DNA of 64,000 bases, from assembly GCF_021172165.1 (NCBI RefSeq), contig NZ_CP089096.1, positions 2,170,001-2,234,000 of the forward strand. The letters run 5' to 3'. Shown here piece after piece: positions 42,765 to 52,747 of this stretch. A program made the position numbers and the translations under genes. How positions within the stretch are numbered: position 1 is the stretch's first letter; each line of letters opens with the position of its first letter. Under the pieces are notes generated by a model. It saw nothing but the letters and a program-made list of their open reading frames with translations, made no database searches and had not been told where the DNA came from. The stretch comes from Flavobacterium channae. GTDB lineage: Bacteria; Bacteroidota; Bacteroidia; Flavobacteriales; Flavobacteriaceae.

Positions 42765-44978
42765 TTAGAACGTATATTTTAAATTTAATCCACCAAAGAA
42801 AGTTGCATTATAAGGTGCTGGTAAATAAGCATCTGGCAACTGGTTAGAGAATACCATTTGGTAATATTGCGTATTAGTAATATTGTTTACACCAAATGTT
42901 GCATCTAATGATAAGTGGTTTGTAATATTTCTTTGGTAACCAAATTTAGCATTTAACAAATTATAACTAGCTGTTTCATAATGAACCATATTTGGATCAG
43001 AAGCAGTTGTTGGAACATAACTATAAAACATAGCATCTCTATAGTTGTAAGTTACATTTCCGTAGAAACCATATTTAATAGCAAAATCAACACCAGCATT
43101 AAATACTACTGGAGGCGTTCCTAAAACTTTTTCATTAGAAAAATCAAATGCAATATTATAAGATCTTTGATAGATGTAATCTTTATATTTAAAATCTGAA
43201 TACGTAACATTTGCAAACGGACTTACACTTTTAAAGAATCCATTTTCATTACTAATTAACTCATATTTTACAGAAGCTTCAATTCCTTTATGAATTTGCT
43301 CTCCAGCATTTACAATATAAGAATATAAAGTTGCTGTATTTGTTGCATTTGGAACTGCTACAGAAGTCATTTTGTCTTTAAAGTTTGTTTGGAAAACTGC
43401 TAATTCGTAAGTCAACTTGTTATTCATTAAAGTACCTTTTGAACCAATTTCAAATTGAGTTCCAACCTCTGCTTTTAAATTTTTATTTACTTCTCCTGTG
43501 TAAGGAATGTAAAAATAAGAACTCACTGGAGCTTTGTAACCTTTGTTATATGAAGCATATACAGAAACTGCTTTATTAAAAACTTTATTAATTGCAAATT
43601 TTGGTGAAACCATGTTTTTATAAGATGCACTTAAAGTTGACGGTCTGTATGTTCCTGGAGTATTATTTGCAGGCACATACATTCTGTCTTGTGATTCAAT
43701 TCCCATATAACTACTTCCAACTCCTGCAGTAACAGAAAAATCGTAAGGCATATTTAAAGTCCATTCAGTAAATATATGATTGGTTTTTGAAATAGAATAT
43801 CTATTACTTCTTTGACTACCAATTACATTGTAAGCATCTGGATCAACTCCATTAGCAACCATAGCATAACTAATTGCTTGCGAATTTTGTTGTTGCATTT
43901 CAGTTCCAGCAATTCCAGAAAGTTTATAAGCTGTTCCTAAATCAAAGTTTAAATTAAAAGTAGTTCTAAAACCAAAATTTAAAGCTGATTTGTCTGTCCA
44001 ACCACCTGCTGAACTTACATCGCTTTCAATACCAGTTCCAAAAACCGAAAATGAGTTACCAATATTTCTATTGAATTGATAATCGTGATTCAATCCTCCT
44101 CTAAAACTTACCATATGAGAATGCGCGTCGTTTTTAATATAATTTGGATTACCCGAATAATCAAAATCTTCGTATTGTTCTCTAGTTAACTCACCATTTC
44201 TTTGATCATAACTATCACTATAACCTAAATAAGCATTGATTTTTTGCTTTTCGCTTAAAGTTGAATTTCCAAAAATATTCACGAAATCTTTACTTGATGC
44301 AGTATGCTCCATGAAACCATCATACTTTTGACTTCCATAATTGATTAACATAGCCCCATTTTTCCCTCCAATTTGAGCTTGAGTAGTTAGTCTTTTTAAT
44401 CCATAACTACCAAACAAAGTATTTTGAGCCAATGATATTTTGTTTAACTCTGGCAGGATTGTTTTTAAGTTTACAACACCAGCAATAGCTAAACCATATA
44501 ATGAACCTGATGGTCCTTTTACAACTTCTACATCTCCAATTGATGAAAAATCCAAATCATCCATTAAGGTAATACCTTCTGCATCTGTTACTGGAATATT
44601 GTTTAAATATACTTTTGTTCCTTGAGTGTCAAAGTTACTATTGGTACCATTTGTACCTCTAACTCCATTACCATACCCACGAATATTGAATTGTTGGCCA
44701 GCAGATACTGTTCTTCTTTGCATATTTACCCCTGGAACATTTGTATTGATAGCATCATCTAAGAACAAACCTGTACTTCTATTCAACTCTTTTTCTCCAA
44801 GTTTAGAAATAGATTGTGGCTGACTTAGAATAGTTTTATTTGTATTTGAAGTGGCAGTTACTTCAACTTCTTTTAAATAGTTTACTTTTGTAACTGTATC
44901 TTTTTTAATCTCTTGGCTATAACCTACAGCCGAGCTAACGATAGCTCCAAGAACTAACGTTTTATTTAATAAATTCAT
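42765..44978 (-). CDS. TonB-dependent outer-membrane receptor (heme/iron uptake)
   Basis: A 737-aa protein with a signal peptide (LVLGAIVSSAVGYSQ) and a TonB-box-like KEVEVTAT. The plug domain spans about 50-165 (QQFNIRGYGNGVRG, VEVVKGPSGSLYGLAIAGVVNLKT). A 22-strand type barrel follows, ending in NLKYTF. It is the first gene of the heme-type uptake set with the downstream ABC transporter. It binds the ligand outside and passes it to the periplasm using TonB energy. The ligand is inferred from context only. Confidence 0.95.
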   Translation of the reverse strand: MNLLNKTLVLGAIVSSAVGYSQEIKKDTVTKVNYLKEVEVTATSNTNKTILSQPQSISKLGEKELNRSTGLFLDDAINTNVPGVNMQRRTVSAGQQFNIRGYGNGVRGTNGTNSNFDTQGTKVYLNNIPVTDAEGITLMDDLDFSSIGDVEVVKGPSGSLYGLAIAGVVNLKTILPELNKISLAQNTLFGSYGLKRLTTQAQIGGKNGAMLINYGSQKYDGFMEHTASSKDFVNIFGNSTLSEKQKINAYLGYSDSYDQRNGELTREQYEDFDYSGNPNYIKNDAHSHMVSFRGGLNHDYQFNRNIGNSFSVFGTGIESDVSSAGGWTDKSALNFGFRTTFNLNFDLGTAYKLSGIAGTEMQQQNSQAISYAMVANGVDPDAYNVIGSQRSNRYSISKTNHIFTEWTLNMPYDFSVTAGVGSSYMGIESQDRMYVPANNTPGTYRPSTLSASYKNMVSPKFAINKVFNKAVSVYASYNKGYKAPVSSYFYIPYTGEVNKNLKAEVGTQFEIGSKGTLMNNKLTYELAVFQTNFKDKMTSVAVPNATNTATLYSYIVNAGEQIHKGIEASVKYELISNENGFFKSVSPFANVTYSDFKYKDYIYQRSYNIAFDFSNEKVLGTPPVVFNAGVDFAIKYGFYGNVTYNYRDAMFYSYVPTTASDPNMVHYETASYNLLNAKFGYQRNITNHLSLDATFGVNNITNTQYYQMVFSNQLPDAYLPAPYNATFFGGLNLKYTF

Positions 44979-45055
44979 TTTATTTATGTTAAATTAATAA
45001 TAGCAACTATTGGGCGTACTGAAAAGAACACCTATGATTATTTAAATTGAAATTA

Positions 45056-45553
45056 TTAAACTAATTCGGGAGGAGGAACAATAATAGAAAGGTAAATTTC
45101 TTTTATATAAACGAAGTTAAATAGCAATTTTTTCAAAGACTCATTTTTAATAGACTTTGAAGTGTAATCTTTTGCTTGATTTAAACAAGCTATCTTAATT
45201 TTGAAAATACTTTTCCCTTTTGAAGACTGACTTTTCTTTCGAATGTTTTTGATTTTCAAAGCAAAGTTTTTCTCTTTTTTGTCTTTAAAAAGTTTTAGTT
45301 TAACAAAATCACCTTCAAAAGTCTCTTCTAAAATATCATAAAGTTCATCCTCAATAACAATTTCAAGATCATCAATTTTCATTAAATAATAATCTTTTTT
45401 AGCAATTGTTTTTGTGATAATTAAATGAGGGTTTTTATTTGACTCGGCAATTTTTTTAAAAATTTTATGCGAAAAAGTAGCAAAATAGAACATCCCTACT
45501 GATTGAAGTAGTATAAATACAGCTAGAAATAATATGTTGTATTTTTTTATCAA
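45056..45553 (-). CDS. Small single-pass protein upstream of the TonB receptor
   Basis: A 165-aa protein if started at a TTG at 45553 (IKKYNILFLAVFILL follows). The longer frame begins with a TTG at 45589 and overlaps a consensus -7 box at 45578-45585, so the shorter start is preferred. One N-terminal hydrophobic helix is followed by a Lys-rich soluble part and a C-terminus of IIVPPPELV. It lies directly in front of the TonB receptor, same strand, 77 bp. A helper of receptor function or an exported heme-related protein is possible; no family recognised. Confidence 0.65.
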   Translation of the reverse strand: MIKKYNILFLAVFILLQSVGMFYFATFSHKIFKKIAESNKNPHLIITKTIAKKDYYLMKIDDLEIVIEDELYDILEETFEGDFVKLKLFKDKKEKNFALKIKNIRKKSQSSKGKSIFKIKIACLNQAKDYTSKSIKNESLKKLLFNFVYIKEIYLSIIVPPPELV

Positions 45554-45577
45554 AATTGGGGCTAGTTTATTGACCTC

Positions 45578-45585
45578 CAAATGTA
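45578..45585 (-). promoter_or_regulatory. -7 promoter box TACATTTG for the small protein / TonB receptor
   Basis: Exact TAnnTTTG on the minus strand, 24 nt before the TTG start at 45553. Confidence 0.5.
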
Positions 45586-45623
45586 TCAAATTTATTTCTT
45601 AAAAAAAGAAAAGTTTTTCATTC

Positions 45624-46115
45624 TTAACTTAAAACTTTTTTCATCAAATCTTCTAATTCATGCATCTGAGGAACACCTAGTTTACGGTTTTGTCGTCCAA
45701 TAAAATATAATGCTACCCAAAAAACAACCATTGCAATCATTACACTAACATCTAAAACCATTGATTGTTTCAACGACCAGTGTGTATATGCCATCATTGC
45801 AAAAACCAAAAACAACCCTGCAATTATAAAATGTAAAAACATAAAAAGCGTCCACAACAACTGTTCTGGTCCAAATAACCCTTTTACCAAAGTTTGATTT
45901 TCACTTTTTTCTAATTCTAGATGTAAAAAAGGAGAATAATATTTTCTTTTTTCCTTACTAAAATAGAAATACAAATGTTCATCGATAATCTTAATTTGAT
46001 AATCAGCTTTCAATTCTGTTTTTAAGCGGTAAGCATTTTCAAGTATTTCTTCAACTGTTTTACTCGACACAACTTCAAATCGTGGTCGTAATGCTATGCT
46101 TTTTTCTGGCTCCAT
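45624..46115 (-). CDS. Conserved hypothetical membrane protein
   Basis: A 163-aa protein. The cytosolic N-terminal ~85 residues look like a small alpha/beta domain (YQIKIIDEHLYFYFSKEKRK, SPFLHLELEKSE). Two membrane helices follow (LWTLFMFLHFIIAGLFLVFAMMAY and LDVSVMIAMVVFWVALYFI), then a short C-terminal helix (PQMHELEDLMKKVL). Family not named; no signal for function. Confidence 0.78.
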   Translation of the reverse strand: MEPEKSIALRPRFEVVSSKTVEEILENAYRLKTELKADYQIKIIDEHLYFYFSKEKRKYYSPFLHLELEKSENQTLVKGLFGPEQLLWTLFMFLHFIIAGLFLVFAMMAYTHWSLKQSMVLDVSVMIAMVVFWVALYFIGRQNRKLGVPQMHELEDLMKKVLS

Positions 46116-46250
46116 AAGAATGAGAATTTAAGCTAATATATTAAAATAAAGACATCTAGAAATTAATCATCTGAAATATTTTTTTCAAATTCAAATCAGC
46201 CAAAATGTAAGTGATGCAAACAATTGCTTAAAACTCTCCAAAAAAAATCG

Positions 46251-46258
46251 TACTTTTG
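46251..46258 (+). promoter_or_regulatory. -7 promoter box TACTTTTG for der
   Basis: Exact TAnnTTTG with a TTG 24 nt upstream (46224-46226). It overlaps the extended ORF start and fixes the der start at 46277. Confidence 0.65.
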
Positions 46259-46276
46259 CCGATTCAAAATAAGATT

Positions 46277-47587
46277 ATGAACAATATTGTTGCCATTGTA
46301 GGAAGACCAAATGTTGGAAAATCCACATTTTTTAACCGTTTAATTCAGCGAAGAGAAGCTATTGTTGACTCGGTAAGCGGTGTTACGCGTGATAGAAATT
46401 ATGGGAAAAGTGAATGGAATGGAAAAGAATTTTCCGTAATTGATACTGGAGGTTATGTAAAAGGTTCGGATGATATTTTTGAAGGAGAAATTCGTCGTCA
46501 AGTAGAATTGGCAATTGACGAAGCGGATGCTATTGTTTTTGTAGTTGATGTCGAGGAAGGCATTACGCCTATGGATGATGAAGTGGCTAAGTTGCTTCGT
46601 AAAGTTAAAAAACCGGTTATTTTAGTTGTAAACAAAGTGGATAATGCCATGCGTGAAAAAGACGCAGTGGAATTCTACAACTTAGGATTAGGCGATTTTT
46701 TCACTATTTCAGGAATGAGTGGAAGTGGAACGGGTGAATTATTAGATAAAATTGTAGAAGTTTTACCTGAATTACCAGATGCTATCGAAGAGGAAAATCC
46801 GTTACCAAGATTTTGTGTTGTAGGAAGACCGAATGCTGGTAAATCATCTTTTATCAATGCCTTAATTGGTGAAGATCGATTTGTAGTTACAGATATTGCT
46901 GGAACTACTCGTGATGCGATTGATACAAAATATAACCGTTTTGGATTTGAATTCAACTTAGTAGATACTGCTGGAATTAGACGTAAAGCGAAAGTAAAAG
47001 AAGATTTAGAATTTTACTCTGTAATGCGTTCGGTAAGAGCGATTGAACACAGTGATGTGTGTTTATTAGTTATCGATGCGACTCGTGGATTTGAAGGACA
47101 AGATCAAAGTATTTTTTGGTTAGCAGAAAAGAACAGAAAAGGAATTGTAATCTTAGTAAACAAATGGGATTTAGTTGAAAAAGATACCATGTCTACTCGT
47201 GATTATGAAAGAAAAATAAGAGAAGAAATTGCTCCTTTTACAGATGTGCCAATTTTATTTGTTTCGGCTTTAACAAAACAACGTTTATTAAAAGCTTTAG
47301 AAACAGCGGTTGAAGTTTTTGAAAACAGAAAGCAACGTATTTCAACCTCTAAATTTAATGAGTTGATGTTACCAATTATCGAAGCAACACCACCACCAGC
47401 ATTAAAAGGAAAATATATTAAAATTAAATATTGCATGCAGTTGCCAACACCAACACCTCAATTTGTGTTTTTTGCCAACTTACCACAATATGTAAAAGAT
47501 CCGTACAAACGTTTTATTGAAAATAAATTGAGAGAAAACTATAATTTTAATGGTGTTCCAATCGATATTTATTTCAGACAGAAATAA
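46277..47587 (+). CDS. der: Ribosome biogenesis GTPase Der (EngA)
   Basis: A 436-aa Der with two tandem GTPase domains: G1 motifs GRPNVGKS (about 9-16) and GRPNAGKS (about 183-190), G3 DTGG and DTAG, G4 NKVD and NKWD. A C-terminal KH-like domain follows. It acts in 50S subunit assembly. The ATG at 46277 (MNNIVAIVG) is chosen because the longer start overlaps the promoter. Confidence 0.98.
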   Translation: MNNIVAIVGRPNVGKSTFFNRLIQRREAIVDSVSGVTRDRNYGKSEWNGKEFSVIDTGGYVKGSDDIFEGEIRRQVELAIDEADAIVFVVDVEEGITPMDDEVAKLLRKVKKPVILVVNKVDNAMREKDAVEFYNLGLGDFFTISGMSGSGTGELLDKIVEVLPELPDAIEEENPLPRFCVVGRPNAGKSSFINALIGEDRFVVTDIAGTTRDAIDTKYNRFGFEFNLVDTAGIRRKAKVKEDLEFYSVMRSVRAIEHSDVCLLVIDATRGFEGQDQSIFWLAEKNRKGIVILVNKWDLVEKDTMSTRDYERKIREEIAPFTDVPILFVSALTKQRLLKALETAVEVFENRKQRISTSKFNELMLPIIEATPPPALKGKYIKIKYCMQLPTPTPQFVFFANLPQYVKDPYKRFIENKLRENYNFNGVPIDIYFRQK

Positions 47588-47591
47588 CATT

Positions 47592-47617
47592 AAAACCGAA
47601 GTTAACGCTTCGGTTTT
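47592..47617 (+). terminator. Intrinsic terminator after der
   Basis: Stem AAAACCGAAG / CTTCGGTTTT followed by T7. Confidence 0.88.
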
Positions 47618-47719
47618 TTTATTAATAATGTTAATATTTTCGTAAGAAAATTTTTATTTACACAATAAATATTTTATTTCGCTGTTAATTAGATTTGAAT
47701 CCAAAAACCAACTTTCTTC

Positions 47720-50503
47720 ATGTTCAAGAAAATAGTATTCTTAGTTTTATTTGTATTATCAGCAAGTAGTTTTAGTCAGAACACCATTTCATTAAAAGGA
47801 AAAATTATTGACAAAAACACATCAATTCCACTAGAATCGGCAACTATTTACATAAAATCGGCAAAAGATTCTACTTTAATTGATTACACCATTTCTGATA
47901 AAAATGGAAATTTTGCTTTCAAAACCAAAAAAATCGAAAGCGCAGTTCATTTTAAAATTTCGTACATAGGCTACATTGAATATTCTGAACAAATAGAAAA
48001 TTTAAAAAGCGATAAAGATTTCGGATCAATTAGACTAGAAGAAAATGTTAGTTCATTAAAAGAAGTCGTTATTCAATCAGAAGCACCACCAGTTACCATA
48101 AAAAATGATACTTTAGAGTTTAACGCTGCTTCATTTAAAGTTAGACCAGATGCTAACGTTGAAGCACTTTTAAAACAATTGCCTGGTGTTGAAATAGATG
48201 AAGAAGGTAAAATTACAGTTAACGGAAAAGAAGTAAATAACATTTTAGTTAACGGTAAACCATTCTTTGGAAAAGATGGAAAAATTGCAACACAAAATTT
48301 ACCTGCAGACATTATTAGTAAAGTTCAGGTAACCGATACCAAAACAAAAGAAGAAGAATTGTCTGGGCAAAATGCAACTTCAGATGAAAAAACCATCAAC
48401 TTAACCATTCAGGAAGACAAGAATAAAGGTGCATTTGGCAAAGCAAATGTTGGTTACGGAACCGATGAAAGGTATGAATCGAGTTTGCTTTTTAATTATT
48501 TCAAAGACACCCAAAAAATCAGTATTTTAGGTTCGTCGAACAACATCAACTCAATCGGATTTTCAATGGATGAAATTTTCGACAATATGGGTGGTGGTAG
48601 AAATCAATCTATCTGGATAAATGACAATGGAAGTTTCGGAATTAATGGAATGCAATTTGGTGGTAATACAGGAATAACACAATCGAATATGATTGGGATT
48701 AATTTTGCTGATGAATGGGCAAAAAAGAAAATCAATCCAAATGGAAGTTATTATTATTCAAACGCAGAAACGAATAACAATAGTAGAACAAACCGAATTA
48801 ATTTACTTCCAACAGGAAATACAAATACTTTAGCGGAATCAACTACAAAATCGATAACAGACGGACATAATATTTCGATGGATTTTGAAATAAAACTAGA
48901 TTCAACAGCAACTATATATATGAGTCCGAGTTTTTCGAAAAGTGAAATTAAAAATAGAAATAAAGGTTTTGATGCTACATTTGATGAAGCTGGAGCCACA
49001 TTAAATGAAAACACAACAGATAATAGTTGGGAAAGTCAAAACAATACGTTTCGTAACAACATTTACTTCTATAAAGGTTTAAAGAAAAAAGGCAGAGGGA
49101 TTAGTGCTTCATTAAATAACGAAAATAGTAAAAACGAATCGGATTTGTTTACCAAAACAACAACCACATTCTTTCAATCAGGTAATACTGATGATGATCG
49201 AGATCAGTTCCGAGTTGACGATTCTAAAAACGATAGCTTTAGAGCTGAAATAGGATATAATGAACCTTTACGAGATTCTTTGGCTTTAAATTTCAAAGCA
49301 GTTTATAGTTATAAAAAATCTAGAGATACGAGAGAAACTTTTGACTTTGACAGCGGATTGGATTCTTATTCAAACTTTAACGATTTACTTTCAAACGATA
49401 TCATTTCCACTACTTCATCTGTAACTCCAATGGTTGGCGTTAGTATTCGTAAGAAAAAAATTAGAGGAAACATTTCGATGGGAACAGAAATCATCAATTT
49501 CAACAACCAAGCCGATTATTTGTCTAACAAAACAGCTGTAAACAAAAACTACATGTATCCAAAAATGAACGGATATGTAAGTATAACATTAGGCAAATCT
49601 AAATCGATTTATAGCTATTATTCATACGAAGTAAATTTACCAACGGCTAATCAAATTTTACCTTTCCAAAATTTAGGAAATCCGTTAAACACTTTTATTG
49701 GAAATGCCGACTTAAAACCAAACGAAAATTATTCGATTTACATGAATTTCAACAATTATGATTATGCAACTCGAAGTGGTTTTTATGGTTATGCAGGTGG
49801 AGATTATAATGTAAATCAAATTGTAGCTTCAACAACTTATGATGCCGATTTTAAAGCAACTACAACGTATCAAAATGTAGACATGGCTTATAATGGTTTC
49901 GTAGGATTTAATTTCAATAAATCATTAAAAAAGGAAAAAAGAACATTTAAATATGGTTTTGGAGTTCAAGTAGGTTACGATTATAATCAAGGTTTAACTA
50001 ATGCTGAATTATTTGAATCTAAAGGATTGAATATTAATCCAAGAGTTAATTTAACTTGGTCTATAGACGAAATGATAACAATTAATCCTTCGTATCGTTA
50101 CACTTATATTACGAATGATTTTACCAACTACGTAATTGACAATACTAAAAATTTCAAACACAGTGCTAAGTTGGAAATCACAAGTTATTGGCCTAAAAAA
50201 GTAGTAATTGGAAGTGATTTCGGTTATAATTACAACTCTAACATTGCTGATGGTTTCCAAAAAGATTTCTATTTGTGGAACTTAAGTTTAGGATACAATT
50301 TCTTCCAAGACAAATTATTAGCAAAAGTAAAAGTATATGACGTATTAAATCAGAACGTAAGCGCAACAAGAACCATTACACCTACTGCCATTACCGATAT
50401 GGAAAATACCGTTTTAAAACAATATGCTATGTTTTCTTTGACCTATAAATTAGAAAAATTTGGAGGCAAGAAAAAAGAAGGCGGCATAATGTTCATGGAT
50501 TAA
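47720..50503 (+). CDS. Outer-membrane beta-barrel protein with carboxypeptidase-like N-terminal domain
   Basis: A 927-aa protein. It has a signal peptide (MFKKIVFLVLFVLSASSFSQ) and a CarboxypepD_reg-like domain (about 22-105, LKGKIIDKNTSIPLESATIY). A plug-like domain follows (about 125-215, LKQLPGVEIDEEGKITVNGK, VNGKPFFGKDG). A long barrel of the OMP_b-brl_3 type completes it (NPLNTFIGNADLKPNENYSIY, TRTITPTAITDMENTVLKQY). Similar to TonB-dependent transporters lacking a clear substrate signature. Monocistronic; terminator behind. Confidence 0.92.
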   Translation: MFKKIVFLVLFVLSASSFSQNTISLKGKIIDKNTSIPLESATIYIKSAKDSTLIDYTISDKNGNFAFKTKKIESAVHFKISYIGYIEYSEQIENLKSDKDFGSIRLEENVSSLKEVVIQSEAPPVTIKNDTLEFNAASFKVRPDANVEALLKQLPGVEIDEEGKITVNGKEVNNILVNGKPFFGKDGKIATQNLPADIISKVQVTDTKTKEEELSGQNATSDEKTINLTIQEDKNKGAFGKANVGYGTDERYESSLLFNYFKDTQKISILGSSNNINSIGFSMDEIFDNMGGGRNQSIWINDNGSFGINGMQFGGNTGITQSNMIGINFADEWAKKKINPNGSYYYSNAETNNNSRTNRINLLPTGNTNTLAESTTKSITDGHNISMDFEIKLDSTATIYMSPSFSKSEIKNRNKGFDATFDEAGATLNENTTDNSWESQNNTFRNNIYFYKGLKKKGRGISASLNNENSKNESDLFTKTTTTFFQSGNTDDDRDQFRVDDSKNDSFRAEIGYNEPLRDSLALNFKAVYSYKKSRDTRETFDFDSGLDSYSNFNDLLSNDIISTTSSVTPMVGVSIRKKKIRGNISMGTEIINFNNQADYLSNKTAVNKNYMYPKMNGYVSITLGKSKSIYSYYSYEVNLPTANQILPFQNLGNPLNTFIGNADLKPNENYSIYMNFNNYDYATRSGFYGYAGGDYNVNQIVASTTYDADFKATTTYQNVDMAYNGFVGFNFNKSLKKEKRTFKYGFGVQVGYDYNQGLTNAELFESKGLNINPRVNLTWSIDEMITINPSYRYTYITNDFTNYVIDNTKNFKHSAKLEITSYWPKKVVIGSDFGYNYNSNIADGFQKDFYLWNLSLGYNFFQDKLLAKVKVYDVLNQNVSATRTITPTAITDMENTVLKQYAMFSLTYKLEKFGGKKKEGGIMFMD

Positions 50504-50510
50504 AAAATAA

Positions 50511-50540
50511 AAAACTCGTTAGATTGCTAACGAGTTTTTT
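50511..50540. terminator. Bidirectional intrinsic terminator
   Basis: Perfect 12-bp stem AAAACTCGTTAG / CTAACGAGTTTT, loop ATTG, with A and T tracts on both sides, between convergent genes. Confidence 0.9.
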
Positions 50541-50576
50541 ATTTATCTATTTTTTACTTCGACTTTCTATTTTGGT

Positions 50577-51341
50577 TTACCAACTTCCGCCAGCTCCTCC
50601 ACCAGAGAAACCACCACCGCCAAAGCCTCCACCAAATCCACCAGAAGAACCTCCACCAAAACTCCCGCCTCCAAAACCGCCTCCACCGCGACCCATTCGG
50701 CTTAAAATAATGATATCCCCTAAATCTAAACCGCTACCTCCTCTGTAATTTCCGCCTCCACCTTTACTCCCTTTTGAAATAATAAGAATTAGTATAATAA
50801 CAAAAATAACGATTAAGACAAATGGAAAATTATTCTTAGATTCTTTGCGAGTACCTTTGTATTTTCCTTTTAAAACTTCGAAAATTGCATCAGCACCTTT
50901 ATCTAATCCTTGGTAATAACTACCGGCTTTAAATTCAGGAATAATAACGTTTCTTATCAATTCTCCGTTGATTCCTGCAGTCAACCTATCTTCTACTCCA
51001 TATCCTGGAGCAATCCAAATTTTTCTATCGTTTTTAGCAACTAAAATTAGAATTCCGTTGTCTTCTTTTTCTTGACCAATCCCCCATTCATGTGCCCATC
51101 TTGGCGTTAGAATTCCAATATCCTCACCTTTTAAATCTTCAATAGAAATCACCACAATTTGGGTGGTTGTCGAATCAGAATAACGAATCAACTTATTTTC
51201 TAATGCTTTCTCTTCTTGCGGATTTAAAACATCGGCATAATCGTAAACGCTCGTTTGAAAAGGCGGAACTTTCGGAATTGTGAACTGGGCATTAGCGTAA
51301 ATTCCAGAAAGGAAAAATACTAGTATAATTAGTTTTCTCAT
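50577..51341 (-). CDS. TPM-domain membrane protein, Gly-rich tail (YgcG-like)
   Basis: A 254-aa protein from the ATG at 51341 (MRKLIILVFFLSGIYANAQ, signal peptide). The TPM domain spans about 30-155 (VYDYADVLNPQEEKALENKL, NGILILVAKNDRKIWIAPGYG). A membrane helix (FPFVLIVIFVIILILII) precedes a Gly/Ser-rich tail ending GGGAGGSW. TPM/YgcG proteins recur with LemA, as here. Function is thought to involve membrane protein quality or envelope stress; unproven. Confidence 0.92.
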   Translation of the reverse strand: MRKLIILVFFLSGIYANAQFTIPKVPPFQTSVYDYADVLNPQEEKALENKLIRYSDSTTTQIVVISIEDLKGEDIGILTPRWAHEWGIGQEKEDNGILILVAKNDRKIWIAPGYGVEDRLTAGINGELIRNVIIPEFKAGSYYQGLDKGADAIFEVLKGKYKGTRKESKNNFPFVLIVIFVIILILIISKGSKGGGGNYRGGSGLDLGDIIILSRMGRGGGGFGGGSFGGGSSGGFGGGFGGGGFSGGGAGGSW

Positions 51342-51342
51342 T

Positions 51343-51780
51343 TTATCCTTTCGAAATTTCGTTAGACAATTCATTTGTGTCATCAGACTGATAAGGAAAA
51401 TATTTCTTCAATCGTTCTCCAGCTCTTAAAATGCCTTCGACCAATCCTTTTTTGAATTTCTTTTCCTTAAAATTAGCAATCACAACATCTTTTGTACAAT
51501 CCCAAAAATCAGATTCCACAACATTATTAATACCTTCATCGCCAATTATAGCAAACTTTTTATCGGCAACACCTACATAAAAAAGAACTCCATTTCTGTC
51601 TTGCGTTTCATTCATGTGCAATTCAAAAAAAACCTCCTGAGCTCTTTCAAGAGGTGATTTTTCTGTATGTTCTTCTAGATGCACTCTGATTTCTCCCGAA
51701 GTGTTTTTCTCGGCTTCAATAATCGCCTGAACAATTTCTTGTTCATCAGCTTTTGATAAGAAATCTTCTGTTTTAGACAT
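51343..51780 (-). CDS. TPM-domain protein
   Basis: A 145-aa soluble TPM domain without signal peptide: ASKADEQEIVQAIIEAEKNT-like start, GEIRVHLEEH, RNGVLFYVGVADKKFAIIGDEGIN, and a basic C-terminus. It overlaps the LemA gene by 1 nt and precedes the second TPM gene by 1 bp, so all three form one coupled operon. Confidence 0.92.
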   Translation of the reverse strand: MSKTEDFLSKADEQEIVQAIIEAEKNTSGEIRVHLEEHTEKSPLERAQEVFFELHMNETQDRNGVLFYVGVADKKFAIIGDEGINNVVESDFWDCTKDVVIANFKEKKFKKGLVEGILRAGERLKKYFPYQSDDTNELSNEISKG

Positions 51781-52385
51781 TATTTTTTCTCGTTGTTAAA
51801 ATCAAATTCTACATCAACTGGTTTTTCAGCGCCAGCAACAGCTTTAAACAATGCTTTCTCTTTGTATTCAGATAATATAAAACTTCTTGGCATTTTTAAG
51901 ATATAGTTATTATATTTTTCAACCGCCTCATTAAAACGAGTTCTTGCTGTTAAAATCTGATTTTCAGTACTTGTTAACTCATTTTGTAACATTCTGAAAT
52001 TTTCATTTGCTTTTAATTCTGGATATTTTTCAACTGTTACTAATAATCTCGATAAAGCTGAAGAAACACCGCTTTGAGCTTGATTAAATTGCTCAAATTG
52101 TTCTGGAGTAATGTTTGTTGGATCAACAGTTATTGAAGTTGCTTTAGCTCTTGCAGAAATTACCGCTTCTAAAGTAGATTTTTCAAAATCCGCTGCTCCT
52201 TTAACTGTTTTAACTAGGTTGCCAATTAGGTCATTTCTTCTTTGGTACGAAGTTTCTACATTTCCCCATTCTTTTTTTACAGCCTGGTCAACAGTAACTG
52301 CTCCATTTTTAACACTTACATACCAAAATACTAGGATTAATAACAATCCACCACCGATTAAATAAGGCAAAAATTTTCTCATCAT
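51780..52385 (-). CDS. LemA family protein
   Basis: A 201-aa LemA protein with an N-terminal membrane helix (FLPYLIGGGLLLILVFWYVSV). The LemA body has AVKKEWGNVETSYQRRNDLIGNLV, ENFRMLQNELTSTENQILTAR, FNEAVEKYNNYILKMP and FKAVAGAEKPVDVEF. First of the LemA-TPM-TPM set. An ATG at 52382 is an equal start. Confidence 0.95.
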   Translation of the reverse strand: MMRKFLPYLIGGGLLLILVFWYVSVKNGAVTVDQAVKKEWGNVETSYQRRNDLIGNLVKTVKGAADFEKSTLEAVISARAKATSITVDPTNITPEQFEQFNQAQSGVSSALSRLLVTVEKYPELKANENFRMLQNELTSTENQILTARTRFNEAVEKYNNYILKMPRSFILSEYKEKALFKAVAGAEKPVDVEFDFNNEKK

Positions 52386-52414
52386 TTTGTTTAATTTTTA
52401 AAGTTTATTGTTGT

Positions 52415-52747
52415 TTATAGTTGATTTTTAATTGTGTTCAATTGTGCTTTAATGGCTTCTAATTTGCTTATGATTTCAAATTTATCAAGCGTTTTTTTCT
52501 GACCTTCTTTCAAATGTGTTTTTGCACCTTCTAATGTAAAGCCGCGTTCTTTTACCAAGTGATAAATCAATTGTAAATTCTTTACATCTTCTGGTGTAAA
52601 CATTCGATTTCCTTTTGCGTTTTTCTTTGGTTTCAGAATATCAAATTCTTTGTCCCAAAAACGTATTAAAGAAGCGTTTACATTAAATGCTTTGGCAATT
52701 TCGCCAATGCTATAATATCGTTTATTTGGTGCTAATTCTAAATGCAT
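52415..52747 (-). CDS. MerR-family transcriptional regulator
   Basis: A 110-aa protein with an N-terminal MerR winged helix (YYSIGEIAKAFNVNASLIRF, then WDKEFDILKP) and a short coiled coil (LEAIKAQLNTIKNQL). It lacks the effector domain of classic MerR. Its ATG overlaps the M23 peptidase stop by 1 nt (coupled). This small MerR type next to M23 peptidase and alaS is a recurrent Flavobacteriaceae arrangement, as far as I recall. Confidence 0.93.
   Translation of the reverse strand: MHLELAPNKRYYSIGEIAKAFNVNASLIRFWDKEFDILKPKKNAKGNRMFTPEDVKNLQLIYHLVKERGFTLEGAKTHLKEGQKKTLDKFEIISKLEAIKAQLNTIKNQL

Noticed and set aside
43385..43579. Plus-strand ORF within the TonB receptor and similar antisense frames elsewhere
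   Set aside because: Shadow frames of convincing genes, with no start signals or family-like sequence.
50524..50748. 74-aa proline-rich plus-strand ORF
   Set aside because: It is the antisense of the Gly-rich tail of the TPM protein; its composition is explained entirely by that repeat.
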